Assembly: GCF_014905175.1 (NCBI RefSeq)
Contig: NC_057790.1
Span: 23,772,469-23,836,468 of the forward strand
From: Aphidius gifuensis
Lineage: Eukaryota; Arthropoda; Insecta; Hymenoptera; Braconidae
Length of the DNA: 64,000 nt
Direction of reading: 5' to 3'
Made by a program: the position numbers and the translations under genes. A model generated the notes under the pieces. The model did no database searches, had not been told where the DNA came from, and saw only the letters and a list, made by a program, of their open reading frames with translations. Positions within the stretch are counted from its first letter, which is position 1; each line of letters begins with the position of its first letter. Shown one piece after another: positions 26,195-39,300 of this stretch.

Positions 26195-26500
26195 ACCTTA
26201 TTTTTTGATTTTTCCTTTATTTCTAAACTCTTATATTTTTTGGGACTTGTCTTTTTTTATTTATTTTTTTGTTTTGTCTGTGGTTAAACTGAATTTTTTA
26301 TTTTTTTTTTTTTCTATATTTCTACGGTTGATAATCATGTCAAATGGTTTTTATACTCATCCGTTTTAATGTTAATTTTTTTTTTCCTTTTTTTAAAAAA
26401 AGTGTTCATATATATCATTTAAAAAAAAAAAAAATTAATTCAAGTACCATTATTCTGTCATTCCATGACTATTCAAATAGTATATTTTTAAAAATTTTAA
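26195..26500. repeat. Diverged duplicate segment, copy 2
   Basis: Same-orientation partner of 22480-22790, about 3.7 kb downstream. The most distinctive matches are the TGTGGYT.AACTGAA block, ATTTCTACGGT and AATTAATTCAAGTACCATTA near 26433-26452. Confidence 0.4.
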
Positions 26501-27448
26501 AACATTTTTTTGAGTGTATTTGAACGCAGAATTATTTATTCTTTTATATATAGATAATTTTACTGATTTACAAGTCAATATTTGTTGTACTACTTTCATT
26601 TTTGAAATCATAAATTTAAATTTTATTTATCTTTTTCACTTGATTTATTCATATTTTTAAAAAATACTTAATCATTATTCATCTTAAAATTTAAAACACC
26701 TGTTTACTTTACATTTAAGTAAAATTATTATTAAAATTTTAATTTTTTTACTATTTTAATTGAAAAATTTTAATGTTAAAACTTAAATTGAAACATTAAA
26801 TATTTTAAAATTGTTATACTATTTATCCCTCAACAAAGATATTTATATATTTTCTTTAAAAATTTGAATAAATTATATTCTTTTTCATGCTTTCATGATT
26901 TTTTTTCAAACTAGTATTAAAATTTTTAAGAATTTTATAATTTATTTCATTCGATAATTTTCATCACTTTAATAATTTACATATTATTATTTTTTTTACC
27001 GATAGAATTCCAGTTTTCTATTATTTATAAAAAATAAAAAATAACAAATTAATCCAATGGGGTTTAAATATACAATTTCAAAACGTGTAACTTGAGAAAA
27101 AAAAAAACCAGGCAAACAGGCTGATGATGATGATGGGAAGAAAAAGATAATAAAAAAAAAAAAAAATAGAAAAAACAATATTCCAGTAACAAGAAATCAG
27201 TAAATAGTTTAACGTGAAAGGCTGTTAAATTTTAATTCATGAATTTGTAAATTTCATCGTCAATATACGCTAATATAATATTTGTTTGAAAATAAAAAAA
27301 TAAAAAAATCTAACACGCAAACTTCTATTCCGCTTTATGTACCGTTCAATCTCCATCAATTTATTATATTTTTTTTTGTAATAAAAAAATATTAAATAAA
27401 TGAATACTTAATTTTTATGATAATAAAAATTATTTTAATTATTCTTAC

Positions 27449-27515
27449 CGGCTTCATTTATTATAGCTGCTTTAATAATTCCACGTGAATTCCACACACC
27501 AGATTCGAAACTCAT
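27449..27515 (-). CDS. Orphan exon-like segment with start codon and donor site
   Basis: On the minus strand ATG (27515-27513) opens MSFESGVWNSRGIIKAAIIN, then EA, and ends at a strong donor, GCCG|GTAAGAAT, in phase 1. Base composition is far less AT-biased than the flanks, and the frame stays open upstream of the ATG (IDGPSKSS). I see no partner exon downstream on this strand. Splicing to the leader acceptor at 20025-20027 would run into TAA at once and make it an upstream ORF of the gene at 17351-20017. It could also be a relic exon or the first exon of a gene I cannot find. Confidence 0.3.
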
Positions 27516-28299
27516 TGAACTCTTTGATGGTCCATCAATTTTTTTTTTTTTTTTTTGATAAATCCTAATTAATTTTTTTAAAAACAAATAATAATTAAAT
27601 TTCTAATTTCAATTAGATAGTTTTTTTTTTTATAATATTTGTTTATTTATTTTTAATTATTATTTATTTACCTTTTATTATTTTAAATCGTCATGCTGAT
27701 GATGCACCGCCGTTACAAGATAATTGTTATAATCGTAGATAATTTTATCTCATTTAGAATCTATTTTTGATCATAGATAAATTTTAATATGATACTGATT
27801 TATTGTTTTCAAATTTTAAAACACTTGTTCTTGTTAGTGATGCCGATGATAATCATGACAAGTGAATAATAAAAATTTTTTTTCTCAATCTTTAACTATT
27901 GGAGTAATATTTAAAACAAAGAAATTTATTTCCATCAATTTTCTTTGTTTTTAAATGTTTTTTTCTAGCCAAATATTTGCTAAATTTTCCAGCAGTTTTA
28001 TTCCCTTTTTTTCAAAGATCAATTGAGGGTAAATTTTTGACATTTAGATATTATTTTTTTTTGATATCCTTGAGTATGTTTGTTCTTGATTTTTATTTCG
28101 GTAATAATGTAATTTTTTTGTTGCACAAAACAGACACCATAAAATATCTTTTTAAAAAATTGAATAATAATTTTTTTTAAAAACATACAAATTCATACAT
28201 GTATATGATTAATGATAAAATTTGAATGGGCCAAAAAAAAAAATATGACCTTACTTTAAACATTGGTGGTTGATGTCTGAATTTGTACTGAGTTAAAAC

Positions 28300-28550
28300 A
28301 TAGACAGAAATGAGTTAAGAATAAGCCCCCGAAGTAGCTCGCTTTCCCATCATGCCACACTTGGAATAACCAACATTAAATAGTGGGGGATATTAAAATC
28401 CCTTCTTTTGCACTGTGTCCTATGGTTTATAATATGCCCCCTAAGATAGTACCTACATTTATGCAGTTCCTTCTACTTAAGTATCTCACCCACCTCATAG
28501 ACACTTAACTTCAACAACTCCAACAACAACAACAACAACAAAAACTTCCC
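28300..28550. other. GC-richer non-coding island ending in a CAA repeat
   Basis: About 250 bp with clearly higher GC (runs such as AAGCCCCCGAAGTAGCTCGC and ATGCCCCCTAAG), a small GGGAT...ATCCC dyad near 28387-28402 and a (CAA)n tract near 28521-28542. No frame with splice sites was found. An enhancer, promoter or noncoding RNA is possible, but the sequence does not say which. Confidence 0.4.
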
Positions 28551-29704
28551 CTTTTTTTCTTTCACCATATTATATACACTTTTTAATTCCCCATCATCAA
28601 CTCGTAACAAGTATCAAGTACCACAAGGATAACGAGCATACTTGTTGATACTATACAATAACAAAAAATTTAAAAAAAAACATGTTAACTATTTGCAAAC
28701 GATTTATTCCCACGTATATACTATTTAATCATTCAAACTTTTACACATAACACCGCAATTCTCCAAGTGGAATATCATGTCATCAAATTTTCCTTCTTCT
28801 TCTTCTCTTACCCTCCACTAATTGTAATTCACATACATTTTACAATTGTTTTTTTTTTTAGCTGTTTAATTTTTCCATCTTTTGTTTTTCTGCCAAAAGA
28901 AATTACCTTACTCTCATTCACGTTCAGCAAATTTTTCATTTTAGAAATTTACTCGTTTTTTTTTTTTTGTTGAATTTATTTTATTCTTGATTCTGATATT
29001 ATGATAATTTAAGAAAGAAAAAAAAATAACAGATTTATTGTAAAATGTATTTATGTATATCACAACAATACTAACTTCCATTAACATACTTATTTTTTTT
29101 TTTTTTTTTGTTAATTTTTTTGAGTACAAAAAATCATGGGCTTTCGTGAATTTAAATTAAATTAATATTCAATTTTTTTTTTTTTTTTTTTGTTTGTTTG
29201 ATTTATTAATTTGATGGTGAATTAAAATGTTGAATTAATGTCAGAAGTGAGAGATATGATGATTAAATTGAATTGAATTTATATACGTAAAATTGAGGTC
29301 AAAAAATATTAAAATAGATTATTAAAAAAAAAAGGTGAGGTAATAATTATCGTCAGTGTGAAAATTCAGCAACACATGAAAAAGTGTCACGGGTAATTTT
29401 TTTCTTCTTCTAGTGACAATGAAATTGAGTCAATTTACCACGGCTAAATTTTAGCATTCATATATGGTATAAACATTGTGGATATATAGACATTTTACTC
29501 CGCAATAATTACACGTAATAATTAGCATTACGGTACAACTGCACGTGCATATAAGAATCATGCACTCTTGAACACACGAGATACAACAACAACAAAAAGG
29601 CATATAGTAAAAAAAGAATTTATCATAAATATAATTTTTATTTGTATACATTCTTTGCTTTATTTACAACTTAACAATGTTCTACAAAGCATAGAACGCA
29701 ATTC

Positions 29705-30208
29705 CTTGCAAAAAAAAAGGAAAAATTTTTTTATAAAAAGAAAGAAAAAACTTGTAATAACGTTAAAATATTTAATGGATTAATTAAAAATAAAATACGA
29801 CGTTATTGTTTATTAAAATATTGAATAAATAAATTTAATTTATAAGTAAAAAGCTAATTCAATAAACTCTATATAAATAATAAAATAAAAAAAAAAAAAA
29901 TCTATTGAAATTAATTGTAAATAATAATGATTAATTAAATTTTAAATAAAAAATTTTTTGAGTTATAAAAATGCATATGTAAATAATGATAAATTAAAAT
30001 AAATAAAAAAAATATATAAATTATTTTAAATAATAATAAATTGATTGAATTAATTCAGTTATCATTGAAAAAATAATAATATAGAATTTATTTATTTATT
30101 CAACATGTGTGTTTATATACTGTGCAATTTAAAACAACACCACACATAATTGCATTTTAGCATTATTATCTATGAAAATATTCAATAAACTATAAGTAAA
30201 TAAAATTT
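29705..30208. repeat. Near-identical 500-bp direct repeat, copy B
   Basis: Same-orientation partner of 25366-25865, about 4.34 kb away. Flanking sequence on both sides differs from copy A apart from a short CATAGAA a few bases before each copy. The first 50 nt have diverged more than the rest. Confidence 0.9.
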
Positions 30209-33200
30209 ATTTATATTTCATTCACAGATGATTAACGTTATTAATTTTTAATCTATCAAAAAATTCATTGAAGGCATAATAAGTACTGTGAAATTAATAG
30301 TAAATAATGATTCAAAATTTAAACTCTATTATATTTTTCATCGTTATAAAAATGAGTATTAAGCAAATAATATAAATCAAAATAACTGACATCATAGAAG
30401 GAAAAAAAACTTTATTCAAATGATCATAATCATGATTTATTATTTTTTTTTTTTTGTTATAAAATTATAGTTCTCCAACCGCCCTACGATCATGACCTAT
30501 TTTTGAAATATTTTAAAAACATATTTAAAACATTACAAGTACATCTTCCAAATACCAACAATAATTATAATTCTCACCGAAAATATGTTCTCACTCTAAT
30601 CACTGTAATTCACCAGAGTGAAAACAATGTAAAATTTTTTAAATCCATTAAAAACACTGAACACTAACGGTACAATAAAATATTTTGACACTCTAGTTTT
30701 TTAAAAAGTTGATTTATTTGTAGCTCGAAATATAAAAAGGAATAAAAAAAAAAAAAAAAAAGCACCTTGAAAGAATAAAAATATAATATATTATATATAC
30801 TCAATGGTAGAATTGAATATAATTATTTTGATAATGACTGACAATGAGAGGATTCAAGTAGCAAATTACCGAAAGATGAGTGACAGCATTTAACCGAAAA
30901 AATAAAATAATACACAATGATAAATCAAACGAGGTATATAAAAAAAAAAAATAAAATATAAATAAAATGGATAAATATATATAGTTAAAGATCAGCCAAG
31001 TTTGTATTTATAACGGAGCATGAAATTTCATTGAACAATGATACTACAATGACAAGACAAAAAGAAAAAATATAAAAATAATTAGAAAAAAAAATATTTT
31101 TTAATAAGTTTTTATAAACCAACATATTTAACATTACTAACAGCGGTAAAATTAACATTGTCAGTAATAAATATCACCTAATTTCTAATTTTCCCATGAT
31201 CCCCCCGAAATAAAAGATAACAAAAAAATTCATAATTTGCTCGTCATTCATATACTACTCTAATTTTTTTATCTCAAACAAATAAAGAAAAAAAAAATAA
31301 ATAAAAAATTAATTAAGAATAAATTCTATTTGTTTTTTCATCATTTTTTTTGATCTACTTTTTTATCTAGTATATTTTTTGGTAGTTAAATAGAACCGAC
31401 ATATGCTAATTGCGTTAAAAAAAAAAAAAACAACACACATCTTAGAAAAGTCATTAAGATTCTAATCAAACTCATGAATATTAAAGCGAAATTTCATGTG
31501 AATAAATAAATAAATGACAATGTTAAAAGACCAATGACAATGGTGAATAAATAAGATACTGAAGTTGAAAATTTGTTGAAATAAACTGTTAAAAAAATTA
31601 AATATTTTTATTGTTGTTTTATTTGGCATATTGTTGTTATATCAAATCATTACAGTCCATCACATGTTGTTATTTCATTATCTTGTATCAATTAAATATT
31701 TAACACTTAATAAATAAAATGTTATTTTAATTTTTTTCTTTTTTTTTTTATTTATGCCTTAACTTTGTTTATTTACACTCACAATATATTATATATCACT
31801 GTTATCATTTACAATTATACTCTCTTTTTTTCACTAATTGTGAAAAAAAAAAATATATATTTATATAGTTTATATTAGATAAAATAAAAAACAAAGCAAA
31901 CGTGTCAGTCAATCTATCTTATTTCATTTTGAAATAAACATTTACCAAATTATTATTTAAATTTTTATTATTTATTTTTTTATTTTCTTATCAGACTTAA
32001 TATTATTCACATATATTGACAGTCGGTTTATCAATAAATATTAATATGGCATTTTAAATAAAATTATTATTTAAAACAGTCTGATTTATTTTTATTTTTT
32101 AGACAATTATTTTTTGGGTTGTTTTAAACAATGCACGTGTTTCATTGGTATATATATATTTTTTTTTCTTTTTTTCTTTTTAATAATACAGGCAAGTCAA
32201 GTGGCATTTGATATTTTCTAATACTGCCATTATTATTCTCATGATTTTTATATATTTAAAAATTTTATATCCGACTGTCTTTTGCTATCCTTCTGTTTTT
32301 CTAATTTATTTATATAATATGTATTTTTTTTTTTTAATTTTTCTTATTTTAATATTTCAATGTAAACGTATCAAAGTTACTTATCCATTAAAAACAACAT
32401 CTGGTAAATATGTAGAGTACATTGTTGTTGAATAAAAAAATTTGCTTAATATATTAAAAAATCATGATGAAATTTATATTAATTTTTTTTGTATATAAAT
32501 TTAGGCTAAACACAAATTATAAAATAACTGTTTTAAAAAATTTTAAGTGCAATTATATTTCAATGACAGTCATTTATTTCTTTTATTTTTTTTTAGCAAA
32601 TGTTCGATGTGGCTTTTTAATTTTTATCAAGTCATCGATAATTTATTCGTTCGCATTTTTTTTGTTTTTTTGTGTCTGTAAATATGCATGTTAATTTTTA
32701 ACCCATCGACTGACAATTATCGTAAAAAAAGTTTTTAAAAATTTTGTATTTATATCTGTAATTGTATATTTATAGAACCTGTTTTTGACATATATTATTT
32801 GTTAATTTTATAACGACAATTATGGCAATTAAACAACAAAAAAATTATGAAAAAAAAAAAATATATATATATTTATATATATGAGAAAGCAAAGCGACGC
32901 AGAATAATTGAAAATATGTACAGTTCTTCATTGCGCAATTGAGCGACAACGGAAACGAACAATAATAGAAAAAAAAAAAAAATTAATTTGAAAGAAAAAT
33001 AAAGCTTAAAGAAAAAAAAAAAAAGGGATCGATTTCAGTTTTTTTTTTTTCCTTTTTTTTCTCATCTTGGTAAAAAATATTACAAGCGTGAAATTCTGTT
33101 CGCTTCCATTTACGACGTCTTTTAAACAATCATTAAATTTCTATCTATTATTCAAAATAAATTGATAATAGTGTCTTTGAATTATTCATAATGCTTATAA

Positions 33201-33330
33201 TAATTAATAATAATAATAATAATTAATAATATTAATAATGATGATAAAATTTGTATTTTTTTTATTATTATTATTTTTTTTTTCGTTTTTATCATTTGTT
33301 ACTATAAATGACAATTTTATTAAATATAAT

Positions 33331-36300
33331 TTACGCAATTACCAATGGTTCATCGTCTGAAAATCCTCGAATTACAGGACTATCATCATCATCTGTAAAT
33401 TTAAAGTAAAAAAAAAAAAACAAAATAATAATGATGTTTTTTGATAAACAAGAATTGTATTATAGAAAATAAAGCAAAGCTACTAACCAAGTGGATCAGT
33501 CGTTCCTGGAAAAGTTGCTTGACCTCGTCGTGTGTCATAATGACTATTGGCAAATTGTGTAAAGCTATTTGACAATCTTCTGTGTCTTACAACAAAATAT
33601 GCAAGACCAGCACCAAGACCAATGATTAATAAACACAATGGTATTGAGTATGACAATACACTTGATGGTTTCATTGTAGTTGGCCATGCTTCAGCTGTAA
33701 ACAACGAAAAACAACATTAAAAAAAAAACCAAATTAATTTACATTTTTAAATAAATTAAAATTATAATCAAAAGAAATAAAGCAAAACTAACCAGTTGGT
33801 GTACGTATACTCTGTACTTCACTTATTAAACTTTGATATCCATCATCAGTAACAAGCCTAACACCAAATGAATACATTTTATCTGGTTTAGCATCTTTAT
33901 ATATAAATGGTGGTAAATCAACTTTATAAACTTTGGCACTTTTAAGATTAACTGTATTATCATTTTCATTTACCAATATTTCATAATGATATTTTGTTTT
34001 ATTTTCAAGACTTTTTGGTAAAGCACGTTCTTGCCAATAAAGAAAATATTTACCACCATCTGGTGTTACAACAAATTCATGAGGTGGTAATATATATGGT
34101 GCTTCATAAATAATTGATTTACTTGGTTTTGCACCCCAAACACCAGTTGATACAGTAATTTCATATTTACCACCATAATGTATTGAATTAAATGTATGTT
34201 TAATAAAAGTTTGATTTGTTGATGGTATTTGTATTGTAGTTTTATTATTTGTTGTTAATTCATTAATGGTAATTGTATAATTAACCGGTTCATCCATTAT
34301 TCTACATGATGAACTCCATGATAATATAATTGAATCTGGTTGTAATAATGGTGCAACACGTAATGATTTTGGTGGTGCTTGTGCATTATAATGTGTTTGT
34401 ACATTAACTGGTTCACTTAATGGACCAGCACCATATGAATTATCATTAACACCAACAGCAAATAAATATGATTCACATGCTTCAAGTTCTTTTATTGTAT
34501 GTGTTAAATTTTTAGTTAATATTTTAGCTTGACTAAATAATTCATGCATATTTAAACCATAATGTATAGCATATTGCCATTTAATTTTACGTTGACTTTT
34601 TGGTGGATCCCAATTAAGTTTAACAGTTGTACTTGTTAATTTTCTAGTTTCAACTTGTAAATGCATTATTGTTGGTAATGGTAAATCTTTTGTTGAACCT
34701 TGTACAGATACAATTTTTCCAATATATGATTTTTTTTTAGCATTAACTTCAAATGTATAATTAACACCTGGTGCAAGTCCATCAACAATATAATCATTTT
34801 TATTTGTTGTTAAAGTTGGTAATATTGGATATAATTGTTGTGGTCCTCTTGGTGTTATATCATAACTATCAACGTCTTTTAATTTCTGCCATGATAAATG
34901 TACTGAATGATTTGTTGTTTCAAGTACACGTAAATCACGTATATCATCAATATTTGCTGATTCATCAAATGTAAATTGTACAACACTTGATGGTTTTGAT
35001 TTAAAATTATGATTTTTAGCAATAACCCATATTGAATAATTTGTATCAGTCTCAAATGGATGTTCAAATGTTACTGTTGTTTTTTGTTTGATAAATGTTT
35101 TTGGTGGTAATGGTGGTGTTATTGATACTTCATATGCTGTTATTGGTCCATTTGGATGTACTGGTTGTCTCCATGTAATTGTTATTTTAGTACCATTATT
35201 TTGTGTCGCAACAACATTCCATGGTTCTGATGGTATACCCTCAGTTGTTTTATATGTCCAATATTTATATGGTGGATATACTGTTGTTTGTCCTTTAACT
35301 CTAACATACACTGTTACATTATAACGTGAATATGGCTGTAAATTATAAAATTTATGTTCATTATCATTAATCCAGCTTGTTGAATTAATCCATTTATGTG
35401 GTTCAATTTCTAAATTACAAATTGATGGTAAAAATTCAAATGTTATATTTTTTGGTACACGCATCCACCAGTATAAAGATAAACTTGTTGAATTTGTTAA
35501 TTGTGAATCAAGACTCATAACCATAACTTGATAAACACGTGAATTATTTTTTTCACAATTAGCCTCATCTGTACCATCAAAACAATCATGTTTACCATCA
35601 CAATATGAATTAAAACCAAGACAACGTGTTTCATCACATGGAAAATAGCCAGGATAACATGATGGTATTGTTGTTGGTGTTGAAGGATGATTATCATTAT
35701 GACAACCAAGTTCATCACTACGATCTGGACAATCTTCAATGCCATTACATATTTTTGATAATTGTATACATGTACCATCAATACGACACATAAATTCATC
35801 TGAATGACAACCAACATGTGTACGATCACAGTGTAACTCATCTTCACCAGTTTCACAATCATTTGTACCATCACAAACCCATGCATCATCAACACATTTA
35901 CCATTGTAACACTGGAATTGATGATCACGACAAACACGTGGTGGTGATGGTATTTTTGGTATATCAGATGTTGGCCAATCAATTGATGTACCAGTACCAC
36001 CAGTATTTGTATTTGTATCTGTATTAATATCTGATATACTACATCCAAATTCATCTGAACCATCACCACAATCATCAACACTATCACATTTCCACCAGTA
36101 TGGTACACATTTTTTATTATTACATAAAAACATCCAATCAGTACATGATGCTGTTGGTAATGTTATTGAATCTGTTGGTAGTATTATTGTTGTTGATAGT
36201 GTTGATGGTGTTGTTGTTAATGATGAACAATTTAATTCATCAGAACCATCTTTACAATCTTCATCACCATCACAAACCCATGATCTATAAATACAATTAC

Positions 36301-39300
36301 GTGTATCATGTTTTGAATTACATGTAAATTGCCAATCCATACAAACACGTGATGAACAATCTTTTTCATCAGATTGATCTTCACAATCAGCTTCACCATC
36401 ACATTGCCATGTACGTGGTATACATGCTTTATCTGATTCACATGTTAATTCATCTGTTTTACATGTTGTTGGATGTATATCACGTGAACAATTTTTTTCA
36501 TCAGAACCATCACGACAATCATCTTCACCATCACAATACCATCTGTGTGATATACATCTACCATTGTCACATCTAAATTGTGTCTCAGTACAATTAATAT
36601 ATTTACAATTTAATTCATCTTGTCCATCACGACAATCACGATCTAAATCACACATCCAATATTTTGGTATACATTTATCACCATCACACTCAAAACTATT
36701 TGGTGGACATGTTGGTTTTTTACATAATGATTCATCTGAATTATCACCACAATCATTTTCACCATCACAATGCCAAAATTCTGGTACACATGCACCATTT
36801 TTACATGCATATTGATTTGATGCACAACTATTTGCAATACGTGGACATGTTGAATTAACTGATGGTAATACACCACCAGGACACATACATTTAGTACCAA
36901 CAAACTCCATACCATCTGGACATAAACATTCATAATTATCATTTGGTGCACCAAGACAAATATATTCACATAATGTATTATTTGCACATTTATTTGTTCC
37001 AGTTTGTACTGAATGAGCAAATACTTTTAAATCCATTAAACCAGTCAACATTCCAAATGTTGATGTCACACCAGCACCATGATTTTTATCAGCTAAAAAT
37101 ATCATTGATTGTTTCCAATCATCCCAATACATATTATCTTTAAATACAGCAACAGCAAATGGATGTGATACACGTTCATCATCACTGATAATTTTTTTAA
37201 ATCTTTTACCATCATAATCAGATGAACCAATATAATCTTCACGTGCATCAACCCAATAAATACGTTCAGCAATATAATCAATTGTAATACCATTTGGCCA
37301 TTCAACAGTACCTTTTGTAAATAAACGTTTAACATTACTACCATCAAGATTTGCACGTGATACTGATGCATTACCAGGTGCCCAATCAGTCCAAAACATA
37401 TAACCCATCATTGGATGTACAGCAATACCACGTGGTTTTTGTAAATTATCAGAATTTAATATTGTTTTTCTCATTCTACCATGTTTTGTTGTATCAGTAC
37501 GTATTATTTGTATTCGTGTTTTAACACCATCAACAAAATATAATATTTTTGATATCCAATCAAATGCCATACCTTCAATTGAACTTAATTCTGTTTCAAT
37601 AAGTATTTCTGGATAACTTGTACCATCATTAAAACATTGTCTACCAATTGTATCATTAACAATATCAGCCCAATATAAACAATTCATATTTAAATCATAT
37701 TCAATTGCAATGACATTTTTTAAATCATGTATTGGTAATACTTCAATTTTTTGTGTTGATAAATCAATACGTGATATATGTTCTCTTTGTGCAACTAATA
37801 AAAATTCTGATGGTTCAGTTATTGGACATGGTATTTCATCTGGTTCAAATTTTTTATAACGACCAGCAGAACATTCGTCATCAACAATTTTACGATAACC
37901 TTTTGTACGATTATAAAAATCACCAGGTAAACAAGATTTTGGTATTTCATATGGATCATAATTATTATTTAATGTATCACGTACACAATGTGATGGATTA
38001 CCATTTTTAATAAAACCAAAATCACACTCATAATCATCATAATCACATAGACATGTTTCAAATTTAACTGGTCTATCATAATCAATACCAGTATAACAAT
38101 TAAATGTTTGTCCACGTCTTTTATATATTTCTCTTTTACCAAGTATACATGACATACCTTGTCTATCATCTTCAGTACTTGATGGTGACCAAAATTTAAA
38201 ATCATCATCTTGACAATCACGCTCAAATACATTACGTACATCAACTTTAATAATAAGCCATTTATGTAGTCCAGAATTTGATCCAAACATTGTAAATATT
38301 GTTGTATTTTCACCAGGTTCAGTCATTAAACCATAAACACGTAACATTTCATCACTAAATTTATGTACTGTCCATGTTTTACCTTCATCAATTGAATATG
38401 ATAAATCACGTGTTTCACCACGTGATTTAAAATATTTAACAGCAACTAATACACCACCATGATCACCCATATTAAAAAAATAATAATCTTTTAATACTTG
38501 TTTCCATGTTAAACCAGCATCACGTGATACATATAAACCAGGATGTCCTTTTAAACTAGTACCCATAACACCAGTTGCCATAATAATACCTGGTGCTGAT
38601 TTTGAACTCATTATTGATACAGAACGTGTTACTGGATATAATTGATTAAATTTTTGACTTAAATGTAATGAACAATCATTTTGACAATTTACAAAAAAAC
38701 CTTCATGATTTGCTGTTGGTGCTTTTATTTTATTCCATGTTGCACCATGATCAAATGTTATTAATGACATTAAATGTTCTGGACCAATTGATGTACCTTT
38801 TGGTATTTCTTTAATTTGTGATACAATATAAATACCACGTAAACCTTCAACTTTATATAAATCAGTAAATGCTTCATTTGCAACATCTTTTAACCAACTA
38901 TCTTTCCATGTTGAATTTGGAAAATATGTTAATACACCCTCAAGTGATAATACAAATCTTGCTGTTAATTTATCAATTAATTCTGATACATATAAATTAA
39001 CGAGATTTTGTCCATGTGATACTGCAACAAATATTCTGTCATTTGTAACATCTGATATATGATAATTTTTACGATCTAATTCAGTATTAAATTGTGATTT
39101 AATAAATGGTTGTCCTTTATATGATATCCATAATGATAAATTATCATTTGTATTTGTATTATTTGTATTATTTTTATTAGAAATATTATCATTATTATCT
39201 TTCATTGTAGCAAACATATAATCACCACGTAAATGAAAATCAACAATATTTTGTATGACTTTTTTAGTATTAATACGTATCCAATTTTCAGCTTGTGTTA

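Larger units (their letters stand above)
20028..33330. other. 13-kb intergenic region with duplications
   Basis: AT-rich DNA with no supportable multi-exon gene. It carries the probable leader/promoter of the gene ending at 17351 (near 21516-22010), two pairs of duplicated segments, a (GTTA)n microsatellite, an orphan exon-like segment (27449-27515) and GC-richer islands at about 20655-20745, 20990-21050, 21240-21370 and 28300-28550. The remaining open frames are Phe/Ile/Asn-rich translations of homopolymer DNA. The last few hundred bases before 33331 should include the SorLA 3' UTR. Confidence 0.6.

Noticed and set aside
33205..33285. AAT/ATT-rich tandem stretch at the SorLA 3' end
   Set aside because: Irregular simple sequence of the kind seen throughout the window; not a defined satellite.
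35515..36108. 197-codon minus-strand frame inside the SorLA gene
   Set aside because: Val/Met/His-rich shadow of the LDLR class A repeats in another frame; the SorLA frame has clear domain homology.
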